29,616 nucleotides of DNA. Source: CAIZGX01 sp044374295. Its GTDB lineage: Bacteria > Bacteroidota > Bacteroidia > Flavobacteriales_D > Sanyastnellaceae. Below are positions 16,502 through 23,512 of this stretch, in pieces. Within the stretch, counting starts at the first letter, position 1. Each line of letters begins with the position of its first letter. Location: NCBI GenBank assembly GCA_044374295.1, contig JBILOU010000023.1, positions 1 through 29,616 of the forward strand, given 5' to 3'. A model generated the notes under the pieces. The model was not told the DNA's origin, made no database searches, and saw nothing but the letters and a program-made list of their open reading frames with translations. Made by a program: the position numbers and the translations under genes.

Positions 16502-16973
16502 AGGCTTCCCACACTAAGGCTATGGTTGCATAGGATTTCGCTAATCGAGATTCAAGTAATTCTTTTGAACACCATTCTACGCGCTCAATTTCTTCCTCTA
16601 TCTGAGGTGTCAACTCTGGGGCGCCTTCACATTTCATTAAGAACCAAGTGCTGCGCTTCAGCACCAACTTCTCTTTCAGTTCATAAGTATGAAAAGTGTC
16701 TACCAAATGATTCACAATCCTCATTCCTGTTAAACCCGTTTCTTCCTCGACCTCTCTCAAGGCTCCCTCTTCATCGTTTTCACCAGATTCTATCTTGCCT
16801 TTGGGCAAATCCCAATAGCCTTTTCGCTTAATCATTAAAAAATCGCCAAAGCCATTTTGAACCAATCCGCCCGCTGCGTCTATACGTTTGTAGGTCCCGA
16901 AAAAGCTAAAAAACTCATCTTGTGAAAAAGTTAATGTTCGACCGAGGTGAGAGACGACGTATTTTCGCGGCAT
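16473..16973 (-). CDS. NUDIX hydrolase
   Basis: The 166-aa protein carries a complete Nudix box G-x5-E-x7-R-E-x2-E-E-x-G (GKIESGENDEEGALREVEEETG), preceded by AAGGLVQN and KGYWDLPKG. These enzymes split nucleoside diphosphates linked to another group; the substrate is unknown here. The N-terminal MPRKYVVSHLGRTLTFSQ extension is typical of the Bacteroidota family found next to pyrE. Its ATG (complement of 16971-16973) overlaps the pyrE ATG (16972-16974) by two bases within CATG. Its 3' end overlaps thiL by 29 bp, so about a third of its flanks are shared with neighbours. No better internal start exists, because the next methionines fall inside the Nudix fold. Confidence 0.92.
   Translation of the reverse strand: MPRKYVVSHLGRTLTFSQDEFFSFFGTYKRIDAAGGLVQNGFGDFLMIKRKGYWDLPKGKIESGENDEEGALREVEEETGLTGMRIVNHLVDTFHTYELKEKLVLKRSTWFLMKCEGAPELTPQIEEEIERVEWCSKELLESRLAKSYATIALVWEAFIAPSSLEH
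16960..16967 (+). promoter_or_regulatory. Candidate -7 box (TATTTTCG) for pyrE, inside the NUDIX gene
   Basis: TATTTTCG-CGGC-ATG has a 4-nt gap to the pyrE start. The box covers codons 3-5 of the divergent NUDIX gene. No TTG is found at the usual -33 distance. Confidence 0.5.
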
Positions 16974-17640
16974 GGATTCAAATATTGAAGTAGGATTACA
17001 AGTAGCAGATTATCTTTTGCAAATTAAAGCAATTGAGTTGAAACCTCAAGCCCCATTCACTTGGGCAAGCGGATTGAAGTCACCTATTTATTGCGACAAC
17101 CGCAAAACACTCTCATTCCCGATTTGCAGAACACACATTCGTCAGCAGTTCGTGAATGCCATTCAAGAAAAATTTGGAACTCCGGATATCATTGCCGGTG
17201 TAGCAACGGGGGGTATTGCCATCGGTGCTTTGGTTGCTCAAGAAATGGGAATTCCCTATGCCTACGTTCGCAGCGAAGCTAAAAAACACGGATTAGGAAA
17301 TCAAGTTGAAGGAGTGGTTGAACCCAACCAAAAAGTAGTCGTGATTGAAGACCTAATTTCGACCGGAAAAAGCAGCTTAAGCGCCGTTTCTGCCTTACGT
17401 GAAGCAGGATTAGATATTATGGGAATGGTGGCGATATTCACATACGATTTCGACATTGCGAAAGAAGCGTTTCAAGAAGCAAACGTTGAATTGCACACAC
17501 TAACAGACTACCACGCATTGTTGCAACAAGCGTTGAAAAAAGAATACATCACTGAAGAGCAATTAAGCACGTTGAAAGTTTGGAGAGAAAATCCAGCAGC
17601 TTGGAGCGCGGCTTATCTTGAATCGAATCCAAATGGCTAA
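16972..17640 (+). CDS. pyrE: Orotate phosphoribosyltransferase PyrE
   Basis: The 222-aa type I phosphoribosyltransferase makes orotidine 5'-phosphate from orotate and PRPP, step five of pyrimidine synthesis, in the cytoplasm. Visible motifs are FTWASGLKSPIYCDNRK (orotate and PRPP contacts), GVATGGIAIGALVAQEMG, AYVRSEAKKHGLGNQVEG (flexible catalytic loop) and the PRPP-binding VVVIEDLISTGKSSLSAV. Length is normal. The start codon overlaps the divergent NUDIX start by two bases; a start further down would lose the N-terminal helix. Its stop overlaps the ATG of the next gene (ATGGCTAA), so translation of the SRPBCC gene is probably coupled. Confidence 0.96.
   Translation: MDSNIEVGLQVADYLLQIKAIELKPQAPFTWASGLKSPIYCDNRKTLSFPICRTHIRQQFVNAIQEKFGTPDIIAGVATGGIAIGALVAQEMGIPYAYVRSEAKKHGLGNQVEGVVEPNQKVVVIEDLISTGKSSLSAVSALREAGLDIMGMVAIFTYDFDIAKEAFQEANVELHTLTDYHALLQQALKKEYITEEQLSTLKVWRENPAAWSAAYLESNPNG
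16979..16986 (-). promoter_or_regulatory. Candidate -7 box (AATATTTG) for the NUDIX gene, inside pyrE
   Basis: Minus-strand AATATTTG is followed by five bases and the NUDIX ATG. It differs from TAnnTTTG only at the first base and covers pyrE codons 3-5. It mirrors the pyrE box across the shared CATG. Confidence 0.4.
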
Positions 17641-18043
17641 ATTCATTAGTAAAACGGTTGAAGTAAATGCGCCTCTTGCTGAGGTGCATGCCTATTTGCA
17701 AAACATGGCGAACATTCAACGCCTACTTCCTTTAGATAAAATTTCAAATTGGAGCAACACGGAAGATTCGTGTTCATTCAAAATTCAGAATGTTTACACC
17801 ATTGAATTGAAACGCGTGAGCGCTGTTTTAAATGCTGACGATGCTGAAACCACTTTTGAAACCACAGATAAAAGCCCTTTTCCTTTCGTATTGAAAGCGA
17901 AACTCAAAAGCAATGGAGCAACGACCACTGCCCATCAAGACTGCGACGCCACTATTAATCCATTCATGGAAATGATGGTGAAAGGTCCTTTTCAACAATT
18001 ATTTGATTATATGTCAGAGCGTCTTGCTAAAGAGTTCCTTTAG
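17633..18043 (+). CDS. SRPBCC (START-like) superfamily protein
   Basis: The 136-aa protein matches the small SRPBCC/CoxG-like family: MAKFISKTVEVNAPLAEVHAYLQNMANIQRL-type opening, a curved beta-sheet region, and a C-terminal helix (FMEMMVKGPFQQLFDYMSERL, approximate span 113-133). The fold makes a deep hydrophobic pocket that binds lipids or other ligands; the ligand here is unknown. It has no signal peptide and should be cytoplasmic. The ATG at 17633 overlaps the end of pyrE by 8 nt; an in-frame TTG at 17618 was set aside because the conserved part begins at MAKF. The pyrE-SRPBCC order is, from my memory of flavobacterial genomes, common, but no functional link is established. Confidence 0.85.
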   Translation: MAKFISKTVEVNAPLAEVHAYLQNMANIQRLLPLDKISNWSNTEDSCSFKIQNVYTIELKRVSAVLNADDAETTFETTDKSPFPFVLKAKLKSNGATTTAHQDCDATINPFMEMMVKGPFQQLFDYMSERLAKEFL

Positions 18044-18051
18044 TATATTCG
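18044..18051 (+). promoter_or_regulatory. Promoter (TTG-N17-TATATTCG) for the acyl-CoA synthetase gene
   Basis: TATATTCG begins right at the SRPBCC stop and ends 4 nt before the ATG at 18056. A TTG at 18024-18026 lies 17 nt upstream, a good -33 spacing. This is one of the best complete promoters in the window. Confidence 0.58.
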
Positions 18052-18055
18052 TTTC

Positions 18056-19810
18056 ATGTACAAAAGATTATTCGACTTTGCTTACGATCAATTGGAGAGC
18101 CTTCCACTTGACGTTATGTTCCGTAGCAAATGCAACGGAGAATGGGAAACTTACTCAACTCGAAAGTTTATTGACCATGTCAATCAATTAAGTAATGGAC
18201 TTGTTGAATACGGCATTCAGCCTGGACAGAAAGTAGCGCTCATTACCGATGCCAGTCGCACCGAATGGAATATCTGCGATCACGCAGCACTTCAAATTGG
18301 CGCCATTGACGTGCCGATTTATCCAACAATGACCGAGCAGGACATTCAATATATTTTGAATCACAGCGAATCAGTCATCTGTTTCGTTTCAAACGAAGAA
18401 CTTCTCACGAAAATCAAAAACATTCGCGACCAAGTCCCTTCACTCAAAGAAGTCTTCACTTATGAAAAAATTGAAGGTGCAAGGCACTGGAAAGAATTAC
18501 TCTCGTTGAATGAAGATTCAGCTCAGGCTGTTCAATCAAGAAAAGATAAAATCAAGACGGAAGATCTAGCAACCATCATCTACACCTCAGGAACCACAGG
18601 ACTTCCGAAGGGAGTAATGCTTTCGCACATGAACATTGCTTCAAACGTGGAAAACTGCGTAGATCGTCTTCCCTACCTCGAAAAAGGAAAAGCAAGATGC
18701 GTGAGTTTCCTTCCCGTTTGTCACATCTACGAGCGCATGTTGCATTACTTGTACATTGACAATTCCGTTAGCATTACGTTAACAGGAATGGACAACATTA
18801 AAGACGATTTAATCGCGAATAAGCCACATATTTTCACAGCTGTTCCTCGCCTTCTAGAGAAATTCTTCGACGGCATTATTGCAAAAGGAGAATCGAATTC
18901 AGGAATTAAAAAAGTTCTCTTTCAGTGGGCCGTTAAACTAGCATTGCAATGGGAGCCTGAAGGCGCTAACGGTGGTTGGTACGAATTCAAATTGAAGATT
19001 GCACAAAAGCTTGTGTTCAGTAAGGTGAAAGCTGCGTTGGGACTTACCGAAATTGGTGCCGTGGCTTGCGGATCCGCTGCCCTTCAACCGAGACTTGCAC
19101 GTTTCTTCACCGCTGCTGGAATTCCTGTAAAAGAAGGATACGGACTTACAGAAACTTCTCCGGTTATTTCAGTGAACACCTTGCGCACTCCAAACATGTA
19201 CCGCCCAGGAACAGTGGGAACCATTATTCCGAAAACAGAAATCAAATTCGCTGCCGACGGAGAAATCTTGGTAAAAGGCCCGCAAGTCATGATGGGTTAT
19301 TACAAGAATCCAGAGACCACAGCGGAAGTCTTAAACGACGGATGGTTCAGCACAGGCGACATTGGAATTCTTCAAGATGGTTTTCTTAAAATAACAGATA
19401 GGAAGAAAGAGCTTTTCAAAACAAGTGGAGGAAAATACGTTGCGCCGCAAGTTCTAGAAAACGCGTTGAAGGAATCACACTTCATTGAGCAATGTATGGT
19501 TGTTGGCGACGGACAAAAATTCCCAGGCGCGCTTATCGTTGTCGACTGTGTATTCGCAAAAGTTCATTTCCCTGAATTGGCATCTCATTCTAATGATGAG
19601 ATTATTCAAAATGAAAAATTAAATAAGGAAATCAAAGCGTTTATCGCAGAAATGAACAATGGTTTCGGAAGTTGGGAACAAATCAAAGGCTTCCATTTAA
19701 TAGCAAAACCCTTCACCGTAGATAGCGGCGAGATTACGCCAACATTAAAATTAAAGCGCAAAAAGATTTCGGAAAATTACGCGACTGAAATTTCGAATCT
19801 CTACGCATAA
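18056..19810 (+). CDS. Long-chain fatty acid-CoA ligase (AMP-forming)
   Basis: The 584-aa protein is an ANL-superfamily adenylate-forming enzyme. It has the P-loop TIIYTSGTTGLPKGVMLSH (A3), FLPVCHIYERM, the acyl-pocket region ending in KEGYGLTETSPVIS (A5), the ATP-ribose-binding GWFSTGDIG (A7) and the hinge/A8-A10 region with DRKKELFKTSGGKYVAPQ. The late GEITPTLKLKRKKI supplies the A10 lysine. Length and the bulky insertion between A3 and A5 are typical of bacterial long-chain (FACL15-like) ligases, which make acyl-CoA from free fatty acids at the inner face of the membrane. It starts 12 bp after the SRPBCC gene but has its own box. The PAP2 gene follows after 5 bp, so they are probably co-transcribed. 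Confidence 0.94.
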   Translation: MYKRLFDFAYDQLESLPLDVMFRSKCNGEWETYSTRKFIDHVNQLSNGLVEYGIQPGQKVALITDASRTEWNICDHAALQIGAIDVPIYPTMTEQDIQYILNHSESVICFVSNEELLTKIKNIRDQVPSLKEVFTYEKIEGARHWKELLSLNEDSAQAVQSRKDKIKTEDLATIIYTSGTTGLPKGVMLSHMNIASNVENCVDRLPYLEKGKARCVSFLPVCHIYERMLHYLYIDNSVSITLTGMDNIKDDLIANKPHIFTAVPRLLEKFFDGIIAKGESNSGIKKVLFQWAVKLALQWEPEGANGGWYEFKLKIAQKLVFSKVKAALGLTEIGAVACGSAALQPRLARFFTAAGIPVKEGYGLTETSPVISVNTLRTPNMYRPGTVGTIIPKTEIKFAADGEILVKGPQVMMGYYKNPETTAEVLNDGWFSTGDIGILQDGFLKITDRKKELFKTSGGKYVAPQVLENALKESHFIEQCMVVGDGQKFPGALIVVDCVFAKVHFPELASHSNDEIIQNEKLNKEIKAFIAEMNNGFGSWEQIKGFHLIAKPFTVDSGEITPTLKLKRKKISENYATEISNLYA

Positions 19811-19815
19811 AATAA

Positions 19816-20376
19816 ATGATAGAACTCGACATTACCCTGCTAAAAGCCATTAACGGACTTTCTATCTATGGACTAGACAGGGCAATGCTCGTGCTTAGCG
19901 GAACACTTATTTGGATTCCCTTATTCGTGTACATTTCATGGCAATTTATTACAACACATGGAAAAAAATACGGTATTTACGCAGTAATTCTTGCTTCTCT
20001 TTCGGTTGGAATGAGTGATTTGGTTTCGAGTCGAATTTTCAAACCAACCGTTCAAAGACACCGTCCTTCGCATACCGAAAAGCTTCAGGATGAATTGCAC
20101 TACGCCAAAGATGCTAATGGAAAAAACTATCGCGGCGGTGAATTCGGATTTTATTCTTCTCACGCCAGCAATTTCGCAGCCCTTACGTTCTTTGTGCTCC
20201 TGGCATTGCCAAGACATTATCGTTTGAAAACCATTCTCATTTTAGGAACGCTCCTCACTTCGCTTTCGAGAATTTATTTAGGGGTTCACTTCCCTACCGA
20301 CATTCTCATGGGGTGGTTTATGGGCGGAATGATCGGTTACATTTTCTACAAACTTTTTTCTTTCATTAAGCGATGA
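19816..20376 (+). CDS. PAP2-family phosphatase (membrane)
   Basis: The 186-aa integral membrane protein has all three phosphatase motifs of the type 2 phosphatidic acid phosphatase family: K-x6-RP (KPTVQRHRP), the catalytic-histidine motif FYSSHASN, and SR-x5-H-x3-D (SRIYLGVHFPTD). Five to six membrane segments surround them. Such enzymes remove phosphate from lipid phosphates (undecaprenyl pyrophosphate, phosphatidic acid or phosphatidylglycerol phosphate) on the outer face of the inner membrane; the substrate is not decided by sequence. It follows the acyl-CoA synthetase by 5 bp and overlaps crcB by 4 bp (ATGA). Confidence 0.92.
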   Translation: MIELDITLLKAINGLSIYGLDRAMLVLSGTLIWIPLFVYISWQFITTHGKKYGIYAVILASLSVGMSDLVSSRIFKPTVQRHRPSHTEKLQDELHYAKDANGKNYRGGEFGFYSSHASNFAALTFFVLLALPRHYRLKTILILGTLLTSLSRIYLGVHFPTDILMGWFMGGMIGYIFYKLFSFIKR

Positions 20377-20738
20377 ATGGAATTGTGATTGCTCTGATTT
20401 TTGTAGGCGGCGGTATTGGATCTGTCTTGCGTTATCTCATTGGACTTCCATTCAAACAGGGAAATATCTCGCTACCTCTCGGAACTTTACTCGCCAATAT
20501 TTCAGCAGCAATCATCATTGCAATCACCTTCGCGTTAGCCAATAAATCGCACCTTTCTCCGCGCACACTCTTCTTTCTAACGACAGGACTTTGTGGCGGT
20601 TTGAGCACCTTTAGTACTTTTAGTTGGGAAACGATTCAACTCTTCCAACAACAGCAATTCGGGTGGGCTATCACCAATATTTTGGTAACGAATATTGCTT
20701 GTATAGGATTGATTGCAGCCATTTCTTCCATTAAATGA
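20373..20738 (+). CDS. crcB: Fluoride channel CrcB/Fluc
   Basis: The 121-aa protein has four membrane helices and the Fluc signature: GGGIGSVLRYLIG near the N-terminus, LGTLLANISAAI (conserved asparagine) and GLCGGLSTFSTFSWE with the phenylalanines of the pore and the central helix break. Fluc channels are dual-topology dimers that let fluoride leave the cell. One gene is enough for a homodimer. No fluoride riboswitch is upstream, because the gene starts inside the PAP2 gene by a 4-bp ATGA overlap. Expression is therefore tied to the lipid genes before it. Confidence 0.95.
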   Translation: MNGIVIALIFVGGGIGSVLRYLIGLPFKQGNISLPLGTLLANISAAIIIAITFALANKSHLSPRTLFFLTTGLCGGLSTFSTFSWETIQLFQQQQFGWAITNILVTNIACIGLIAAISSIK

Positions 20739-20744
20739 ATTTTA

Positions 20745-20812
20745 TCATGTCGATTCGGCATGAGCATCAGTTCCAAATCGGAAAAAATTACCGAATTTGC
20801 TCCTCGGCGAGG
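20745..20812. other. Three inverted repeats in the crcB-clpB gap
   Basis: The 114-bp gap holds a near-perfect 19-bp palindrome TCATGTCGATTCGGCATGA (20745-20763), an imperfect hairpin CAAATCGG/CCGAATTTG (20774-20781 and 20791-20799, one bulged base) and a small hairpin CCTC-GGC-GAGG (20802-20812). None is followed by a T-run, so they do not look like terminators. They may be operators for clpB or leader structure. It is not the CIRCE element (TTAGCACTC-N9-GAGTGCTAA). Confidence 0.5.
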
Positions 20813-20852
20813 CTATTGAAAGCGATGCGACAAATAATTTAATTCATACAAC

Positions 20853-23474
20853 ATGAACTTCGAACAATTCACACTTAAAGCACAGCAAAGCGTTCAACGC
20901 GCGCAGCAAATTGCTATGAGCATGGGACACGGCAGCATAGAGGGATTGCATCTTTTGAAAGGAATACTCGAAGAAGACGATCGTATTCTTCCATTTATAT
21001 TGAAAAAATTCAACACCACGGTTGAAGCCGTTAGCAATTCTGTTCAACTGGAATTGCAAAAACTTCCGAAAGTTACCGGAGGTGAAATTAATTTAAGTCG
21101 AAGTGCAACCGACATGCTACAACGCGCCAGTGGCGAAGCGCGTAGCATGAAAGACGACTTCGTTACCGTTGAGCATTTGCTTTTGGGAATGATGGAGACC
21201 AAAGATCCTTCTGCACAATTGCTGAAAGACCGCGGCGTAAACAGCAAAGACCTCAAGACCCTACTCCTCGACATGCGCAAAGGACAACGCGCAACCTCTT
21301 CCACGCAAGAACAAACGTTTCAGTCGTTGGAGAAGTATGCGAAGAATCTGAATAAGCTTGCACAAGACGGTAAGTTAGATCCTGTGATTGGTCGCGATGA
21401 AGAGATTCGTCGTGTGCTTCAAATTCTTTCGCGTAGAACTAAAAACAATCCGATTTTAATTGGTGAACCCGGCGTAGGTAAAACAGCCATTGCCGAAGGC
21501 ATTGCGCACCGCATCATAAACAAAGACGTTCCTGAAAACCTGATAGACAAAACCATCTACAGCCTCGACATGGGCGCTCTTGTAGCAGGCGCGAAATACA
21601 AAGGTGAATTCGAAGAACGATTGAAATCGGTGGTGAAGGAAGTGCAAGAAAGCGACGGACAATTGATTCTTTTCATTGATGAAATTCATACGCTCGTTGG
21701 CGCAGGCGGTGGTGAAGGCGCTATGGATGCGGCGAACATTTTGAAGCCTGCATTGGCTCGCGGAGAGCTACGCGCCATAGGCGCGACTACGCTCAATGAA
21801 TATCAGAAATACATTGAAAAAGACAAAGCACTTGAGCGTCGATTCCAACAGGTGTTGGTAGATGAACCCAACAGAGAAGATGCGATTTCTATTCTTCGCG
21901 GATTGAAAGAAAAATACGAGTCGCATCACAAAGTACAGATAAAAGACGATGCGATAATTGCTGCAGTGGATTTTTCAATCCGTTACATCAGTGATCGTTT
22001 TCTTCCAGACAAAGCCATTGACTTAATTGACGAAGCGGCTTCGCGTTTGCGCATGGAAATAAATTCCAAGCCCGCAGAACTCGATGAGATTGAGCGCAAA
22101 ATTCTTCAATTAGAAATTGAAAGAGAAGCGATCAAGCGTGAAAACAATACCGTGCGTTTGAATGAAATTGGCGAAGAAATCGCTAATCTTCAAGAAGAGC
22201 GAAACGGATTATACGGACAATGGAAAGCAGAGAAAGATGTGGTAGAGCGCATTCAGCAAGCGAAGAAAGACATAGAACATTTCAAGGTTCAAGCGGAACA
22301 AGCCGAGCGCGAAGGAAACTTCGGTTTGGTGGCGGAACTTCGTTATGGAAAAATTCGCGAGAAAGAACAAGCCATTGAAACCGATCGCGAAGAACTTCAA
22401 AAACTTCAGACCAACACCAAGATGGTGAAGGAAGAAGTTGATCCGGAAGAAATTGCCGATGTGGTTGCTGCTTGGACAGGCATTCCTGTTTCGCGCATGA
22501 TGGAAAGTGAGCGCGAAAAATTATTGCGTATGGAAGAGGAATTGCACAAGCGCGTCGTTGGACAACAAGAAGCCATTGCCGCTGTGAGCGATGCTGTGCG
22601 CAGAAACAGATCTGGGTTAAGCGACGAAAAGCGTCCGATTGGCTCCTTCATTTTCCTTGGAACAACAGGTGTTGGAAAAACAGAATTAGCAAAAGCTTTG
22701 AGCGAATATTTATTCAACGACGAGAACGCTATGACGCGCATAGACATGAGCGAATTTCAAGAGAAGCACAGCGTGTCTCGCCTGGTAGGAGCGCCTCCGG
22801 GATATGTTGGATACGATGAAGGCGGGCAATTGACAGAAGCGGTTCGAAGAAAACCATACTCGGTTGTATTGCTCGATGAGATTGAAAAAGCACATCCCGA
22901 TGTGTTCAATATTTTACTTCAAGTGTTAGACGATGGAAGGTTAACCGACAACAAAGGACGCGTGGCGAATTTCAAGAATACAATTGTGATCATGACCAGC
23001 AACATTGGTTCGCATATTATTCATGAAAACTACAATCACATTGACGCTCAAACCAACTTGTCTTCCCTCTTCGAAAAAACGAAAGAAGAAGTTATGGAAG
23101 TGGTGAAGAAGTCACTTCGACCTGAATTCTTAAATCGCATAGACGAAGTGATTATGTTCCCTCCGTTATTGAGGAAAGAAGTGCGCGAAATTGTAACCAT
23201 TCAACTGCATATTTTAGCGCAACGTCTTCGCAAGAACGACATTGTACTGAAAGTTTCTCCAGAAGCCTTGGAGTGGCTGAGCGAAAAGGGATACGATCCG
23301 CAATTCGGTGCGCGTCCTGTTAAGCGCGTGTTACAGAAAGACGTCTTGAATATTCTTTCGAAGCATTTACTTGCCGGAACTATCGACAAAACCGATCCTG
23401 TGGTGTTAGATATGTTCGAAGGAACACTCGTTTTCCGAAAAGAAATTGAAGGCGAGAAAATAGAAGAAGCTTAA
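20853..23474 (+). CDS. clpB: Chaperone ATPase ClpB (Hsp104 family)
   Basis: This 873-aa disaggregase has the full layout. The Clp N-domain with two repeats occupies 1-145. AAA+ ring 1 has Walker A GEPGVGKTA, pore loop GAKYKGEFEERLK and Walker B LILFIDEIHT. The long coiled-coil M-domain (about 405-530, rich in Glu/Lys/Gln) is the part that separates ClpB from ClpA and ClpC. AAA+ ring 2 has GTTGVGKTELAKALSEYLF, pore loop GYVGYDEGG, Walker B VVLLDEIEKAHPDV, and sensor 2 GARPVKR. ClpB pulls proteins out of aggregates together with DnaK in the cytoplasm. Length is close to that of E. coli ClpB (857). It stands alone behind a 114-bp gap with unusual inverted repeats; I see no clear -7 box there. 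No internal start is evaluated. Confidence 0.97.
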   Translation: MNFEQFTLKAQQSVQRAQQIAMSMGHGSIEGLHLLKGILEEDDRILPFILKKFNTTVEAVSNSVQLELQKLPKVTGGEINLSRSATDMLQRASGEARSMKDDFVTVEHLLLGMMETKDPSAQLLKDRGVNSKDLKTLLLDMRKGQRATSSTQEQTFQSLEKYAKNLNKLAQDGKLDPVIGRDEEIRRVLQILSRRTKNNPILIGEPGVGKTAIAEGIAHRIINKDVPENLIDKTIYSLDMGALVAGAKYKGEFEERLKSVVKEVQESDGQLILFIDEIHTLVGAGGGEGAMDAANILKPALARGELRAIGATTLNEYQKYIEKDKALERRFQQVLVDEPNREDAISILRGLKEKYESHHKVQIKDDAIIAAVDFSIRYISDRFLPDKAIDLIDEAASRLRMEINSKPAELDEIERKILQLEIEREAIKRENNTVRLNEIGEEIANLQEERNGLYGQWKAEKDVVERIQQAKKDIEHFKVQAEQAEREGNFGLVAELRYGKIREKEQAIETDREELQKLQTNTKMVKEEVDPEEIADVVAAWTGIPVSRMMESEREKLLRMEEELHKRVVGQQEAIAAVSDAVRRNRSGLSDEKRPIGSFIFLGTTGVGKTELAKALSEYLFNDENAMTRIDMSEFQEKHSVSRLVGAPPGYVGYDEGGQLTEAVRRKPYSVVLLDEIEKAHPDVFNILLQVLDDGRLTDNKGRVANFKNTIVIMTSNIGSHIIHENYNHIDAQTNLSSLFEKTKEEVMEVVKKSLRPEFLNRIDEVIMFPPLLRKEVREIVTIQLHILAQRLRKNDIVLKVSPEALEWLSEKGYDPQFGARPVKRVLQKDVLNILSKHLLAGTIDKTDPVVLDMFEGTLVFRKEIEGEKIEEA

Positions 23475-23498
23475 TCTATGTGGCGCACGAATTTTAAG

Positions 23499-23506
23499 TA
23501 AATTCG
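23499..23506 (+). promoter_or_regulatory. Candidate -7 box (TAAATTCG) for the hybrid kinase gene
   Basis: TAAATTCG ends 6 nt before the ATG at 23513 in the 38-bp gap after clpB. No TTG is seen at -33. It suggests that the kinase-cyclase pair is transcribed separately from clpB with almost no leader. Confidence 0.5.
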
Positions 23507-23512
23507 TGCACC

